Shown here piece by piece: positions 8,915 to 16,756 of a stretch of 64,000 bases of DNA (its first letter is position 1; every line of letters starts with the position of its first letter). Made by a program: the position numbers and the translations under genes. Source of the stretch: Oscillospiraceae bacterium (lineage in GTDB: Bacteria; Bacillota; Clostridia; Oscillospirales; CAG-272); the NCBI GenBank assembly GCA_015063625.1, contig SVTT01000001.1, positions 248,001 through 312,000 on the forward strand. Reading direction: 5' to 3'. Under the pieces are notes generated by a model. The model was not told the origin of the DNA, searched no databases, and was given only the letters and a program-made list of their open reading frames with translations.

Positions 8915-9520
8915 ATGATCACTCTGCAAAATCTGACACGTTGCTTCGGCGAGCACTGTGTGATCAAGGGGCTTGATTTCCGCTTTCCCGAGCGAGGCGT
9001 TGTCACGCTGATGGGCGAATCTGGATGCGGCAAAACCACGCTGCTTCGCCTGCTGTGCAGGCTTGACAGACCCGATGGCGGTGAAATCATGGGATTGCCG
9101 AAAAGGATCGCTGTATGTTTTCAGGAACCGCGATTGATCAACCACTTGAATTGCATAGATAACATAAAATTCGTCCTTCCAAAGGAAAACAACTGTCTTG
9201 ATTTCGCAAGCAACTTGTTTGATCAGCTCGGACTTTCCGATGTCAAGGAATCCCTTCCCGGCGCCCTTTCCGGGGGGATGAAGCAGCGTCTTTCCCTCAT
9301 TCGGGCTCTGTCCTTCCGCGGCGACCTGCTCCTTCTTGACGAGCCCTTCAACGGCCTTGACGAAGTCAATACGTCAAAGGTCGCCAAGCTGATCCGCGAC
9401 GCAGCCAAGCAAGCGCCGGTGATCGTTGTCACGCACCACATAGAGGAGGCAAAGCTTCTCGGCAAAGACATCTACCGTCTTGAAGGCTCTCCCGTGAGAG
9501 CTTTGACGCCTCTTTTTTAA
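8915..9520 (+). CDS. ABC transporter ATP-binding protein
   Basis: Cytoplasmic ATPase of the importer, 201 residues, slightly short for the family (usual 230-260). Walker A GESGCGKTT near 34, Q-loop CFQEPRLI near 72, signature LSGGMKQR near 125, Walker B LLLLDEPFNGLD near 145 and a switch histidine in VVTHHIEEA near 180 are all present. The C-terminus stops soon after the H-loop, so the regulatory tail is missing. The start is the ATG at 8915 preceded by GGAGGAG, one base after the permease stop. Last gene of the operon, followed by a terminator. Confidence 0.9.
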   Translation: MITLQNLTRCFGEHCVIKGLDFRFPERGVVTLMGESGCGKTTLLRLLCRLDRPDGGEIMGLPKRIAVCFQEPRLINHLNCIDNIKFVLPKENNCLDFASNLFDQLGLSDVKESLPGALSGGMKQRLSLIRALSFRGDLLLLDEPFNGLDEVNTSKVAKLIRDAAKQAPVIVVTHHIEEAKLLGKDIYRLEGSPVRALTPLF

Positions 9521-9591
9521 TTCAGCAGAATTGTGCTATTATATAGCATTTCACCCCACAGAAAGATTTCAAAAATACACGCCCAAAACGA

Positions 9592-9630
9592 AAAACGGGG
9601 CACTTGCCATTTTGGCAAGTGCCCCGTTTT
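9592..9630. terminator. Bidirectional terminator
   Basis: 18-bp perfect arms (aaaacggggcacttgcca and complement) around ttt, with A/T runs on both sides. Serves the convergent ABC operon and DUF1667 gene. Confidence 0.85.
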
Positions 9631-9641
9631 ATTGGAATTAA

Positions 9642-10007
9642 TTATTCGATCGAGCCGGAAGCAACCAGGTTGGCGCCGGTTCCCATGAAGTTCTCAACGA
9701 TCACATCGCCGGGGGCAATCTTCCCCGAAACGGTGATCTTCTTGACCTCTTCCATTGCCTCCATCTGCATTTCCTTTGGAATGGGAGCAGAGGTTCTGAC
9801 AGCAACCAGCGGCACAGCTGCGCCACAGGTCTTGACAGAGGAGGTGAGGATGCGAACGGGGTGAACAAACTCGTTCTCGGCATAAACCTTACCGCGCTTG
9901 CACTTATATCCCTCGCAGCTTGCGATCTCACCCTTTGCAGGATCGCCGCTCACCTTGATGATGCAACCCTGAGGGCAGGTGATACAAATAATATCCTTCG
10001 TTACCAT
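9642..10007 (-). CDS. DUF1667 domain-containing protein
   Basis: A 121-residue protein with four conserved cysteines arranged as CITCPQGC near 9-16 and CEGYKC near 31-36, which is the DUF1667 pattern; they look suited to bind metal or an iron-sulphur cluster. Family members typically sit beside two flavoproteins, exactly as here, and are thought to be a third subunit of an anaerobic glycerol-3-phosphate-dehydrogenase-like complex. The biochemical role is not established. Last gene of the M81/flavoprotein operon, 17 bases after the preceding reading frame, and followed by a strong terminator. Confidence 0.88.
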   Translation of the reverse strand: MVTKDIICITCPQGCIIKVSGDPAKGEIASCEGYKCKRGKVYAENEFVHPVRILTSSVKTCGAAVPLVAVRTSAPIPKEMQMEAMEEVKKITVSGKIAPGDVIVENFMGTGANLVASGSIE

Positions 10008-10024
10008 AACACCGTTCTCCTTTC

Positions 10025-11266
10025 TTAAACCACTTCGATCTTGATGGCAGAAACACCCTTCATATCTTCGGGCTTCACTTCAACGTGCTCCATCTCACCG
10101 GGGTTGATCTTAATGAGCTTCTTGGAGAAGATCTCTTTGTCATCGGCATAAACCTTCATCGTAACGCCGAGCTTGGGAGCAGCAGCGCGGAAGAAGAGCT
10201 TAGCAGGTGCATCGGGGCAAATTCTCTGGGGGCAGATGTAACGGACGTTGTTGCCGGTCACAGAGGGGATCTCCTCTGCCTTGGGCAACGTGCCGAGCGC
10301 ATACTGTGCAGCATACTGACCTGCACGAAGCGACTCATCGGTAACGTTATCAACAAGGTCGTTGACGTGCACAACGTTACCGCATGCAAAGACGTACTCG
10401 CGGTCAGTCTGCATGAACTGGTTGACCTCGGGACCGTTGGTGATGGGGTTGATCTTGATGCCGCTTTCCTTGGTCAGCTCGTTCTCAGGAATCAGACCGC
10501 AGGAAAGGAGCAGCGTGTCGCACTCATAAAGCACCTCGGTGCCCTTGATGGGCTGCTTGGTTGCGGGGTCGACCTCTGCGATCACAACACCCTCAACGCG
10601 CTTGTTACCCTTGATCTCAACGATGGTGTGAGAAAGGAGAAGCGGAATCCCGAAGTCGTCAAGGCACTGCACGCGGTTACGGGTCAGACCTGCGGTGTAA
10701 TCCATGAGCTCTGCAACGGCAAGGACCTTTGCACCCTCAAGGGTCATACGGCGAGCCATGATCATACCGATATCGCCCGAGCCGAGGATCACGACCTTCT
10801 TACCGACCATCATGTTCTGACGGTTGACAAGGCGCTGTGCGGCGCCTGCGGTATAAACGCCTGCGGGACGGGTACCGGGGGTCATGATGGCACCGCGGGT
10901 ACGCTCGCGGCAACCCATGGCAAGCACGATGCTCTTGCCCTTTGCCACGAAAAGACCATCCTTGGGGTTGATGCCGACCACTGCGTGATCGCCGACCTCA
11001 AGCACCATAGTATCAAGCTTTACCTCGATATCGGTAGCCTTGACCTTCTGAATGAAGCGGTAGGCGTACTCGGGACCGGAAAGCTCCTCGTTAAAATACT
11101 TCAAGCCGAAGCCGGGGTGAATGCACTGCTGCAGGATGCCGCCAAGGCTTACGTCACGCTCAACAATAAGAACATCCTTTGCGCCGGCTTCCTTTGCGCC
11201 GACTGCGGCAGCAAGACCAGCAGGGCCGCCGCCGACAACGATTACGTCATAAATCTTTTCAGCCAT
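10025..11266 (-). CDS. NAD(P)/FAD-dependent oxidoreductase (GlpB-like partner)
   Basis: Flavoprotein of 413 residues. FAD-binding GGGPAGLAAAV near residues 12-22 and a second dinucleotide-binding VVILGSGDIGM near 155, so it is a two-dinucleotide pyridine-nucleotide oxidoreductase. The C-terminal ~80 residues form an extra domain with a CPQRICPD pair of cysteines near 345 and an acidic beta-rich tail. Genes of this type commonly lie between a GlpA-like flavoprotein and a DUF1667 gene and may pass electrons from that enzyme to a carrier. Substrate and partner are inferred from context. GGAGAGC precedes the ATG. Confidence 0.85.
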   Translation of the reverse strand: MAEKIYDVIVVGGGPAGLAAAVGAKEAGAKDVLIVERDVSLGGILQQCIHPGFGLKYFNEELSGPEYAYRFIQKVKATDIEVKLDTMVLEVGDHAVVGINPKDGLFVAKGKSIVLAMGCRERTRGAIMTPGTRPAGVYTAGAAQRLVNRQNMMVGKKVVILGSGDIGMIMARRMTLEGAKVLAVAELMDYTAGLTRNRVQCLDDFGIPLLLSHTIVEIKGNKRVEGVVIAEVDPATKQPIKGTEVLYECDTLLLSCGLIPENELTKESGIKINPITNGPEVNQFMQTDREYVFACGNVVHVNDLVDNVTDESLRAGQYAAQYALGTLPKAEEIPSVTGNNVRYICPQRICPDAPAKLFFRAAAPKLGVTMKVYADDKEIFSKKLIKINPGEMEHVEVKPEDMKGVSAIKIEVV

Positions 11267-11283
11267 TTTCGCGCTCTCCTTTC

Positions 11284-12723
11284 TTATCTTACAAAGCCTT
11301 TGAGCATTTCAGAGCCCTTGTCGTTCTTGCAAACTTCATCGGGAGAAATGCCAAGCTCACGGGCAATGATCTCGATCACGCGAGGACCGCAGAAGCCGCC
11401 CTGGCAACGACCCATGCCTGCACGGACACGGCGCTTGACACCGTCAACGGTGCGTGCACCGAGCGTACGGTGGATCGCGTCACAGATCTGACCCTCGGTA
11501 ATGGTCTCGCAACGGCAGATCACATTGCCGTAGCGAGGGTCCTTTGCGATCAGCTCTGCCTTTTCCTCGGCGGAGAGGTCAACAAAGTGAGGAGTGCCCT
11601 TGCGGGTCTTGATGAAGTCGGTCTTGGGCTCAGCCTTCATACCCGACTCGATGAGCAGGTCAACCACGTAGCTTGCAACTGCCACGGAGTTGGTAAGACC
11701 CGTGGAGCGAACACCCGAAATATTGACATAACCCTTAAGATCATCGTACATATCGATGTTCAGACCCTCAGGATTACGCTGTGCGCGCAGACCGCTGTAC
11801 TGGGTGATGGAGTCGCGAAGGTTGACGCGAGGGATCATCTTGCGCACCTCGGCAGCAATGCTGTCAAGGCCTTCCTTATTGGTGCTCTTATCGGTCTTGT
11901 CGAGCATATCCTCGGCGGTGGGACCGACAAGCATATTGCCGTGCATGGTGGGGCACATCAGCTTACCCTTGGTCACCTTGGTAGGAATGGGGAGAACGAT
12001 CATGCCGACGCGGCAGGAGGTCTTCTTATCAAGGATGTAGAACTGACCCTTACGGGGCGTGACATAGTAGTCGTTCTTGCCGACGTAGGAAGCGATCTCA
12101 TCGCAGTAAAGGCCTGCAGCGTTGATGATGTACTTGCACTCGATATCGCCCTTATCGGTCTTAACGGTGGTCACAGCGCCATCCTTCTGCTCAATGCCGA
12201 TCACCTTGGTAGCAAGCTCAAAGTGCACGCCGTTGTCGGCTGCGTTCTCGGCAAGCGCGATGCAGAAAAGGAAAGGATCGATGATGCTCTCGCGAGGAAT
12301 GTACAGACCGCCCTTGACCTCAGGGTTCAGCTCGGGCTCCATCTCGAGAAGCTCTGCGCCGGTCTTATAGTACACGTCGTACACGCGGTTCATCATCGCC
12401 TTGTGCTTGATGCCGGGCAGCTGCTCCATCTGCTCATCGGTAAATGCGGGAAGGATCGCACCGATGCGCTTGAAGGGGATATCGAGATCCTTGCAGATCT
12501 CATCGTACATGGGGTTTGCAGCAACAACCAACTGGCTCTCAAGAGTGCCGGGCTTGGCATCGTAGCCGGTGTGGATGATTGCGCTGTTCGACTTGGAGCT
12601 GTCACCGCCGATGTCCGAGTTCTTTTCAACGACGGTTACATCCAGCTTATACTTGGACAGTTCGCGGGCAAGTGCACTGCCTACGGCACCTGCGCCAATA
12701 ATGACAATATCTGTCTTTTTCAT
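11284..12723 (-). CDS. FAD-dependent oxidoreductase, glycerol-3-phosphate dehydrogenase-like with BFD [2Fe-2S] domain
   Basis: A 479-residue DAO-family flavoprotein. The N-terminal FAD motif is VIIGAGAVGSALAREL (about 6-21); the C-terminal ~80 residues are a bacterioferritin-associated-ferredoxin-like [2Fe-2S] domain with VICRCETITE near 397-405 and MGRCQGGFCG near 435, i.e. C-x-C and C-x4-C. This matches anaerobic GlpA-type dehydrogenases or related L-2-hydroxyacid oxidases. No glycerol kinase or glycerol facilitator is nearby, so glycerol-3-phosphate is not certain as substrate; another polyol phosphate or hydroxyacid is possible. Operon: M81 hydrolase, this gene, the second flavoprotein, DUF1667, with gaps of 17-34 bases. 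Confidence 0.85.
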   Translation of the reverse strand: MKKTDIVIIGAGAVGSALARELSKYKLDVTVVEKNSDIGGDSSKSNSAIIHTGYDAKPGTLESQLVVAANPMYDEICKDLDIPFKRIGAILPAFTDEQMEQLPGIKHKAMMNRVYDVYYKTGAELLEMEPELNPEVKGGLYIPRESIIDPFLFCIALAENAADNGVHFELATKVIGIEQKDGAVTTVKTDKGDIECKYIINAAGLYCDEIASYVGKNDYYVTPRKGQFYILDKKTSCRVGMIVLPIPTKVTKGKLMCPTMHGNMLVGPTAEDMLDKTDKSTNKEGLDSIAAEVRKMIPRVNLRDSITQYSGLRAQRNPEGLNIDMYDDLKGYVNISGVRSTGLTNSVAVASYVVDLLIESGMKAEPKTDFIKTRKGTPHFVDLSAEEKAELIAKDPRYGNVICRCETITEGQICDAIHRTLGARTVDGVKRRVRAGMGRCQGGFCGPRVIEIIARELGISPDEVCKNDKGSEMLKGFVR

Positions 12724-12757
12724 ACGTTCTCTCCTTATATTTTAAGCATTTTGCTTT

Positions 12758-14272
12758 TCAAAAATTGGTTTTTCCCCAAGCGTCCACCTGCGGCACGAAA
12801 TCATCGTTGTCGCTGAAGGGATAAAAGCTCTTGGGGATCTTCTCGAAGGGCAAGGACAGCAGATTGGAGGTCGCGGAGCCCTTGGTGGAAGCGGGATAGA
12901 TGAGGTCGGTGAGAGGGCCGTAGAATGCACGGAAGGAGGTGCACGCCTTGACCACGACCATTTCGAAATCAAGCGGCTCGTAGCCGAATGCACGGTAAAG
13001 ACAAGGATCACCGTTATAGCGGTGCTGCGTCGTGACCACCACCGAGGTGTTGCGGATCTTGACTACGGCACAGCGACCGAAATCCACCCAAAGACCGTGG
13101 AAGGGCACGACACCGTCGTAAAGCGCCTTGACCTCTGCCTTGACCTTAACGGGCTGATACAGCTTTTTGCTGTACTCCGCACCAAGGCTTGCCTCTACGG
13201 TATTTCCAACGCCCGCCTTCATGCAAGCGGCGACAAACGTACTGTCGTTGATGTACATCAAGCCGCGAACGTCAGACTCCAGCGCCAGAATACGCTCGAT
13301 GACCTCGGGGCTGTCCCCCGCCGAGCCGGCATTGGAGGAATCGGCGAAATCGTTGAGGATCACGGGCTTGCCGCTTTTGTTGCTCTCGGCAATCGCAATA
13401 ATTTCATCCACGTCCTTGAGGTCGGTGGTGAACTGATGGCGCATGGCATAAAGCTCGCCTGCCAGCTCCTTGGCAATACGCTCTGCCTCCGCCTTATCCT
13501 CTCCGATGGCAACCACGGAGCTGTAGCCATCCTTCACATCGAGCCAGGGCTGCATCTGCGAAACCGAGAAATCGAGCAGCTTGCCTGCCTTCACGTAGGC
13601 ATGCCCCTTTTGCATCAGCGAGTGGAAGGGCTCAGTTTCGGTGGTATAGGCACTGGCGGGCACGATCATGGGAATCGTGACATACGCCATATAGGGCTTG
13701 ATCTCACCCTTCAGGATGCCGAGACAAAGCCTTGCCGCGCGCTCACCCGTTTCAAGGATATCAACGTGGGGGTATTTCTGATAAAGCGAAATGGCGTTGG
13801 AATTTTTGACCATCTCCGACGTCACGTTGGCGTGGAGATCGAGTCCCACCGTGATCGGCACGCTCTCCCCTACGACGGCACGGACAGCCTTGATGATGTC
13901 ACCCTCGGGATCGTCGCTCTCCTCGCTCTGTGCCGCACCGTGCATATAAAGGACAACGCCGTCAAGCGGCATGCTGGCACGGGCCACACCGACGATATGG
14001 GTAATGAAATCATCCAGCACCTTCTGCTCGATGATCGAACCTGGCTGTGCACTCATGAAGCCGCCTGACACGACATCAACGCCTGCCGCAGTCAGCACAC
14101 GGTAGCAGCCCTCCAGGCCGTCAGCACCCTCGTTGCAGCGCACGTGATCGCGCGCAAAGGTCAGCATATCCTCGCCAAACAGCGCCTGCTTTCTCCGATA
14201 CTGCTCATAACCGGTTTTTCCGGGGGCAAAGGTGTTGATCTCCTGGTGTAATCCGCCGAGTAAGATTTTCAA
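12758..14272 (-). CDS. M81 family metallopeptidase (MlrC-like hydrolase)
   Basis: About 504 residues, the usual length for MlrC/M81 proteins, which include microcystin-linear-peptide hydrolases but mostly have unknown natural substrates. Visible: GGLHQEINTFAPG at the N-terminus (likely metal ligands H and E), YMHGAAQSEESDDPEG near 120, TVGLDLHANVT near 148 and DFADSSNAGSAGDSPEV near 315. The best start is the TTG at 14270-14272 (reading MKILLGG), with AAGG/GGGG just upstream; the frame remains open to 14740, but that part overlaps the promoter and the divergent gene and has no plausible family sequence. First gene of the flavoprotein operon, controlled by a divergent DeoR regulator. Confidence 0.85.
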   Translation of the reverse strand: MKILLGGLHQEINTFAPGKTGYEQYRRKQALFGEDMLTFARDHVRCNEGADGLEGCYRVLTAAGVDVVSGGFMSAQPGSIIEQKVLDDFITHIVGVARASMPLDGVVLYMHGAAQSEESDDPEGDIIKAVRAVVGESVPITVGLDLHANVTSEMVKNSNAISLYQKYPHVDILETGERAARLCLGILKGEIKPYMAYVTIPMIVPASAYTTETEPFHSLMQKGHAYVKAGKLLDFSVSQMQPWLDVKDGYSSVVAIGEDKAEAERIAKELAGELYAMRHQFTTDLKDVDEIIAIAESNKSGKPVILNDFADSSNAGSAGDSPEVIERILALESDVRGLMYINDSTFVAACMKAGVGNTVEASLGAEYSKKLYQPVKVKAEVKALYDGVVPFHGLWVDFGRCAVVKIRNTSVVVTTQHRYNGDPCLYRAFGYEPLDFEMVVVKACTSFRAFYGPLTDLIYPASTKGSATSNLLSLPFEKIPKSFYPFSDNDDFVPQVDAWGKTNF

Positions 14273-14305
14273 AAAATCATCCCCTTTTCCTTCATATATA
14301 GCGTG

Positions 14306-14367
14306 ACGTGAAACATCTCCGAATTTGATTATGGCATATTTCCTATCGTTTGTCAATAGTTTCACGT
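14306..14367 (-). promoter_or_regulatory. M81 operon promoter flanked by inverted operator half-sites
   Basis: Minus-strand TTGACA (14351-14356), 17-bp spacer, CATAAT (14328-14333). ACGTGAAAC at 14306-14314 and GTTTCACGT at 14359-14367 (plus strand) form a 9-bp inverted repeat, one arm near or below +1 and the other above -35, with centres 53 bp apart. Confidence 0.75.
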
Positions 14368-14490
14368 AAAATTCCTCGTTTTTTTCTTCATTTTCAAAAA
14401 AATACCAATGCATTTTCTTTTGAGTTTTGGGGTTTGATATTTTGTTTTTGCGAAAAACCAAAGAAATTCCACAAATTCCAGATTTTTGTG

Positions 14491-14519
14491 TTGACTTCTG
14501 TTGAGTTTCGGTGTATGAT
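14491..14519 (+). promoter_or_regulatory. Promoter of the DeoR-family regulator
   Basis: TTGACT (14491-14496), 17-bp spacer, TATGAT (14514-14519), 45 bases before the chosen ATG. Confidence 0.75.
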
Positions 14520-14564
14520 AAGGATAATGCAAACAAAAGTATGCTTTTCGAAAGGAAAAACGAT

Positions 14565-15356
14565 ATGCTGACATCCGAAAGACAACGTTTGATCAAGGAA
14601 CAGGCGCTCAACGAAGGCGAGGTCTCTATTTCGGAGCTTGCAACAAAGTTCAGCGTTTCGATCGAAACCATCCGTCGCGACATCAACATCCTCTCCGCAA
14701 AGCATCTTCTGAAGAAGGTGCGAGGCGGCGCGGTGCCCATCCAATTCGCCGTTCGCGAGGATGCCTACGACATCCGTTATCGGAAAAACCAGGCGGGAAA
14801 AAGTGCCATCGGCGCCTTCATTGCCGCACGCCTTATCGAAGACAACGACACCATCGCCCTGTCGAGTGGCAGCACCATGGAGCTGCTTGCCAACTGCATC
14901 ACCAACCGCAATCTTGTCATCGTCACCAACTCCATCAACATTGCCTCCATCCTCCAGAACCGCATCCGACAAAATCTCATGTCGGGCGAGGTGGTCATTC
15001 TCGGCGGCGTCATCCGCGCCGACGAGCATTACACGGGCGGCACCCTCGCCATCGAAATGCTGAAAAAATTCACCTTCAACAAGGTCTTTCTCGGCGTTTC
15101 TGCCATCAGTGGCAGGGACATCATGGCATCCAATATCGAGGAGGGCGTGATCATGTCCACCATGATCGACCACGCACGCTTTTGCTGCGTCGCAGCGGAT
15201 TCCAGCAAATTTGACATTCGCTCCACCTACACCTTTGCCGACCTCGCCGAGATCGACGCCATCGTGACCGAGGAGAACACCGAGATCACCGAGGAGACCG
15301 CCACGCTGTTTGCCGAAAACAACGTCAGGCACTACAGAGCCGTGGAATCCGAATAA
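14565..15356 (+). CDS. DeoR/GlpR family transcriptional regulator
   Basis: A 263-residue repressor-type protein. N-terminal DeoR helix-turn-helix with VSISELATKFSVSIETIRRD (about 19-38), then a sugar-phosphate-isomerase-like sensor domain with LSSGSTMELLANCI near 92 and VVILGGVIRADEHYTGG near 140, where DeoR proteins bind phosphorylated sugars or polyols. It is divergent from the M81/flavoprotein operon, so it is the likely repressor, consistent with a polyol- or sugar-phosphate-linked pathway. The start is the ATG at 14565 (AAAGGA upstream, MLTSERQRL); the ATG at 14511 lies within the -10 region. Confidence 0.9.
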   Translation: MLTSERQRLIKEQALNEGEVSISELATKFSVSIETIRRDINILSAKHLLKKVRGGAVPIQFAVREDAYDIRYRKNQAGKSAIGAFIAARLIEDNDTIALSSGSTMELLANCITNRNLVIVTNSINIASILQNRIRQNLMSGEVVILGGVIRADEHYTGGTLAIEMLKKFTFNKVFLGVSAISGRDIMASNIEEGVIMSTMIDHARFCCVAADSSKFDIRSTYTFADLAEIDAIVTEENTEITEETATLFAENNVRHYRAVESE

Positions 15357-15403
15357 TCCCCCTTGCATTTGATTAAAAATTATAAAAAAATCGCCTTTTG
15401 CTC

Positions 15404-15431
15404 TTGATTTTATCTTTTTTTATGTTATAAT
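15404..15431 (+). promoter_or_regulatory. Promoter of the pheST T-box transcript
   Basis: TTGATT (15404-15409), 16-bp spacer, TATAAT (15426-15431), just upstream of the T-box leader. Confidence 0.75.
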
Positions 15432-15435
15432 AATG

Positions 15436-15690
15436 AACAGAAACGCGAGGAAAAAGGTTGCCTCGCCCCATCATGCGTACCGAGAGAGCGCCGCCTTGGC
15501 TGTAAGCGGTGTTGCGCAGGGGCGGCGGCGTTTCCCTTTGGAGTGGATGCGGTGAACCCCCAGTAGCCGCATACGGCTGACCCCGTTAACGGTCGGTAGA
15601 GTGTTGGCGTTTTGCCTTCAATTCGGGTGGTACCGCGAGCGAACTTCGCCTCGTCCTGATTTATTCGGGATGGGGTCTTTTTCTTTCCAC
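15436..15690 (+). ncRNA. T-box leader of pheS
   Basis: A leader of about 250 nt that senses uncharged tRNA and controls read-through into pheST. Seen directly: the AGAGAG element of Stem I at about 15483, a GC-rich distal stem (gcgccgcc/ggcggcg), the canonical antiterminator T-box sequence GGGTGGTACCGCG at 15625-15637, and a terminator stem that starts at cctcgtcctga (15649) and ends in a T-run at 15677-15683. The downstream genes imply a phenylalanine specifier; TTC at 15532-15534 is a candidate but I could not place it in the specifier loop with certainty. Confidence 0.93.
15649..15683 (+). terminator. T-box-regulated terminator
   Basis: cctcgtcctga pairs with tcgggatgggg (with G-U pairs), followed by tctttttct. 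Competes with the GGTGGTACCGCG antiterminator. Confidence 0.85.
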
Positions 15691-15727
15691 CCGCACTACC
15701 GCCGATTATTCTGAAAGGAACAGGATC

Positions 15728-16741
15728 ATGAAAGAAACACTGAAGAAGATCAAAGAAACAGCTCTTCTCGAGCTTCAAAGCCCCGAGTGCGATACCGAGC
15801 AGCTGCGCGTGCGCTTTCTCGGCAAAAAGGGTGAGCTGACCGCCGTTCTGCGCGGCATGGGTGCCCTCTCCCCCGAGGAGCGACCCATCTTCGGTCAGCT
15901 TGCCAACGAGGTACGCGCCGAGATCGAGGCGGCGCTGAATGCCAAAATGAAGGAGAAAAAGGAGCGCGCCCTTAGCGAGCAGCTGAACCGTGAAAAGCTG
16001 GACGTGACCATGCCCGGCATGCCCATCCGTATGGGTCATCAGCACCCCCTCACCCGCGTACAGAGGGAGATGGAAAACATCTTTATCGGTATGGGCTTTC
16101 AGATCGCCGAGGGTCCCGAGGTCGAATACGACTACTACAACTTCAAGGCACTGAACATCCCGGAAAACCACCCAGCACGCGATACGCAGGACACCTTCTA
16201 TATCACCGATAATATTCTGCTGCGCTCCCAGACCTCGCCCGTGCAGGTCCGCGTGATGGAAAAGCAAAATCCCCCCATTCGCGTCATCTCGCCCGGTCGC
16301 GTCTACCGTTCGGATGCGCTGGATGCCACACACTCTCCCCTCTTCCAGCAGATGGAGGGTCTGGTGGTGGACAAGGGCATTACCATGAGTGACCTGAAGG
16401 GCACACTTGAAACCTTTGCCAAGAAGCTGTTCGGCGAATCCACCAGCATCCGCTTCCGCCCTCATCACTTTCCCTTTACCGAGCCCTCTGCCGAGGTCGA
16501 CGTTTCCTGCTTCGCCTGCGGAGGAAAGGGCTGCCGTGTCTGCAAGGGCGAGGGCTGGATCGAGATCCTCGGTGCCGGCATGGTACACCCCTTCGTTCTG
16601 GAAAACTGCGGCATCGACCCCGAGGTATACAGCGGCTTCGCCTTCGGCATGGGTATTGAGCGCGTTGCCATGAAGCATTACGGAATCGACGATATCCGTC
16701 TTTTCTACGAAAACGACGAGCGCTTCCTCAAACAGTTCTGA
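15728..16741 (+). CDS. pheS: Phenylalanine--tRNA ligase alpha subunit
   Basis: Catalytic alpha chain of the alpha2-beta2 phenylalanyl-tRNA synthetase, 337 residues. N-terminal coiled-coil (about 1-85), then the class II catalytic core with [12 protein letters not shown] near 152, a motif-2 region [22 protein letters not shown] near 192-214 and the C-terminal motif 3 [19 protein letters not shown] near 307. A CxxC-x3-CxxC-like knuckle ([12 protein letters not shown]) near 260 is a common bacterial insertion. AAAGGAACAGG precedes the ATG. First gene of a long operon under a T-box leader. Confidence 0.97.
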   Translation: MKETLKKIKETALLELQSPECDTEQLRVRFLGKKGELTAVLRGMGALSPEERPIFGQLANEVRAEIEAALNAKMKEKKERALSEQLNREKLDVTMPGMPIRMGHQHPLTRVQREMENIFIGMGFQIAEGPEVEYDYYNFKALNIPENHPARDTQDTFYITDNILLRSQTSPVQVRVMEKQNPPIRVISPGRVYRSDALDATHSPLFQQMEGLVVDKGITMSDLKGTLETFAKKLFGESTSIRFRPHHFPFTEPSAEVDVSCFACGGKGCRVCKGEGWIEILGAGMVHPFVLENCGIDPEVYSGFAFGMGIERVAMKHYGIDDIRLFYENDERFLKQF

Positions 16742-16756
16742 CAAAGGAGTATCACA

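Noticed and set aside
14273-14740. 156-residue N-terminal extension of the M81 protein
   Set aside because: It crosses the promoter and the divergent DeoR start, and its sequence is low-complexity; the TTG start at 14272 gives the usual family length.
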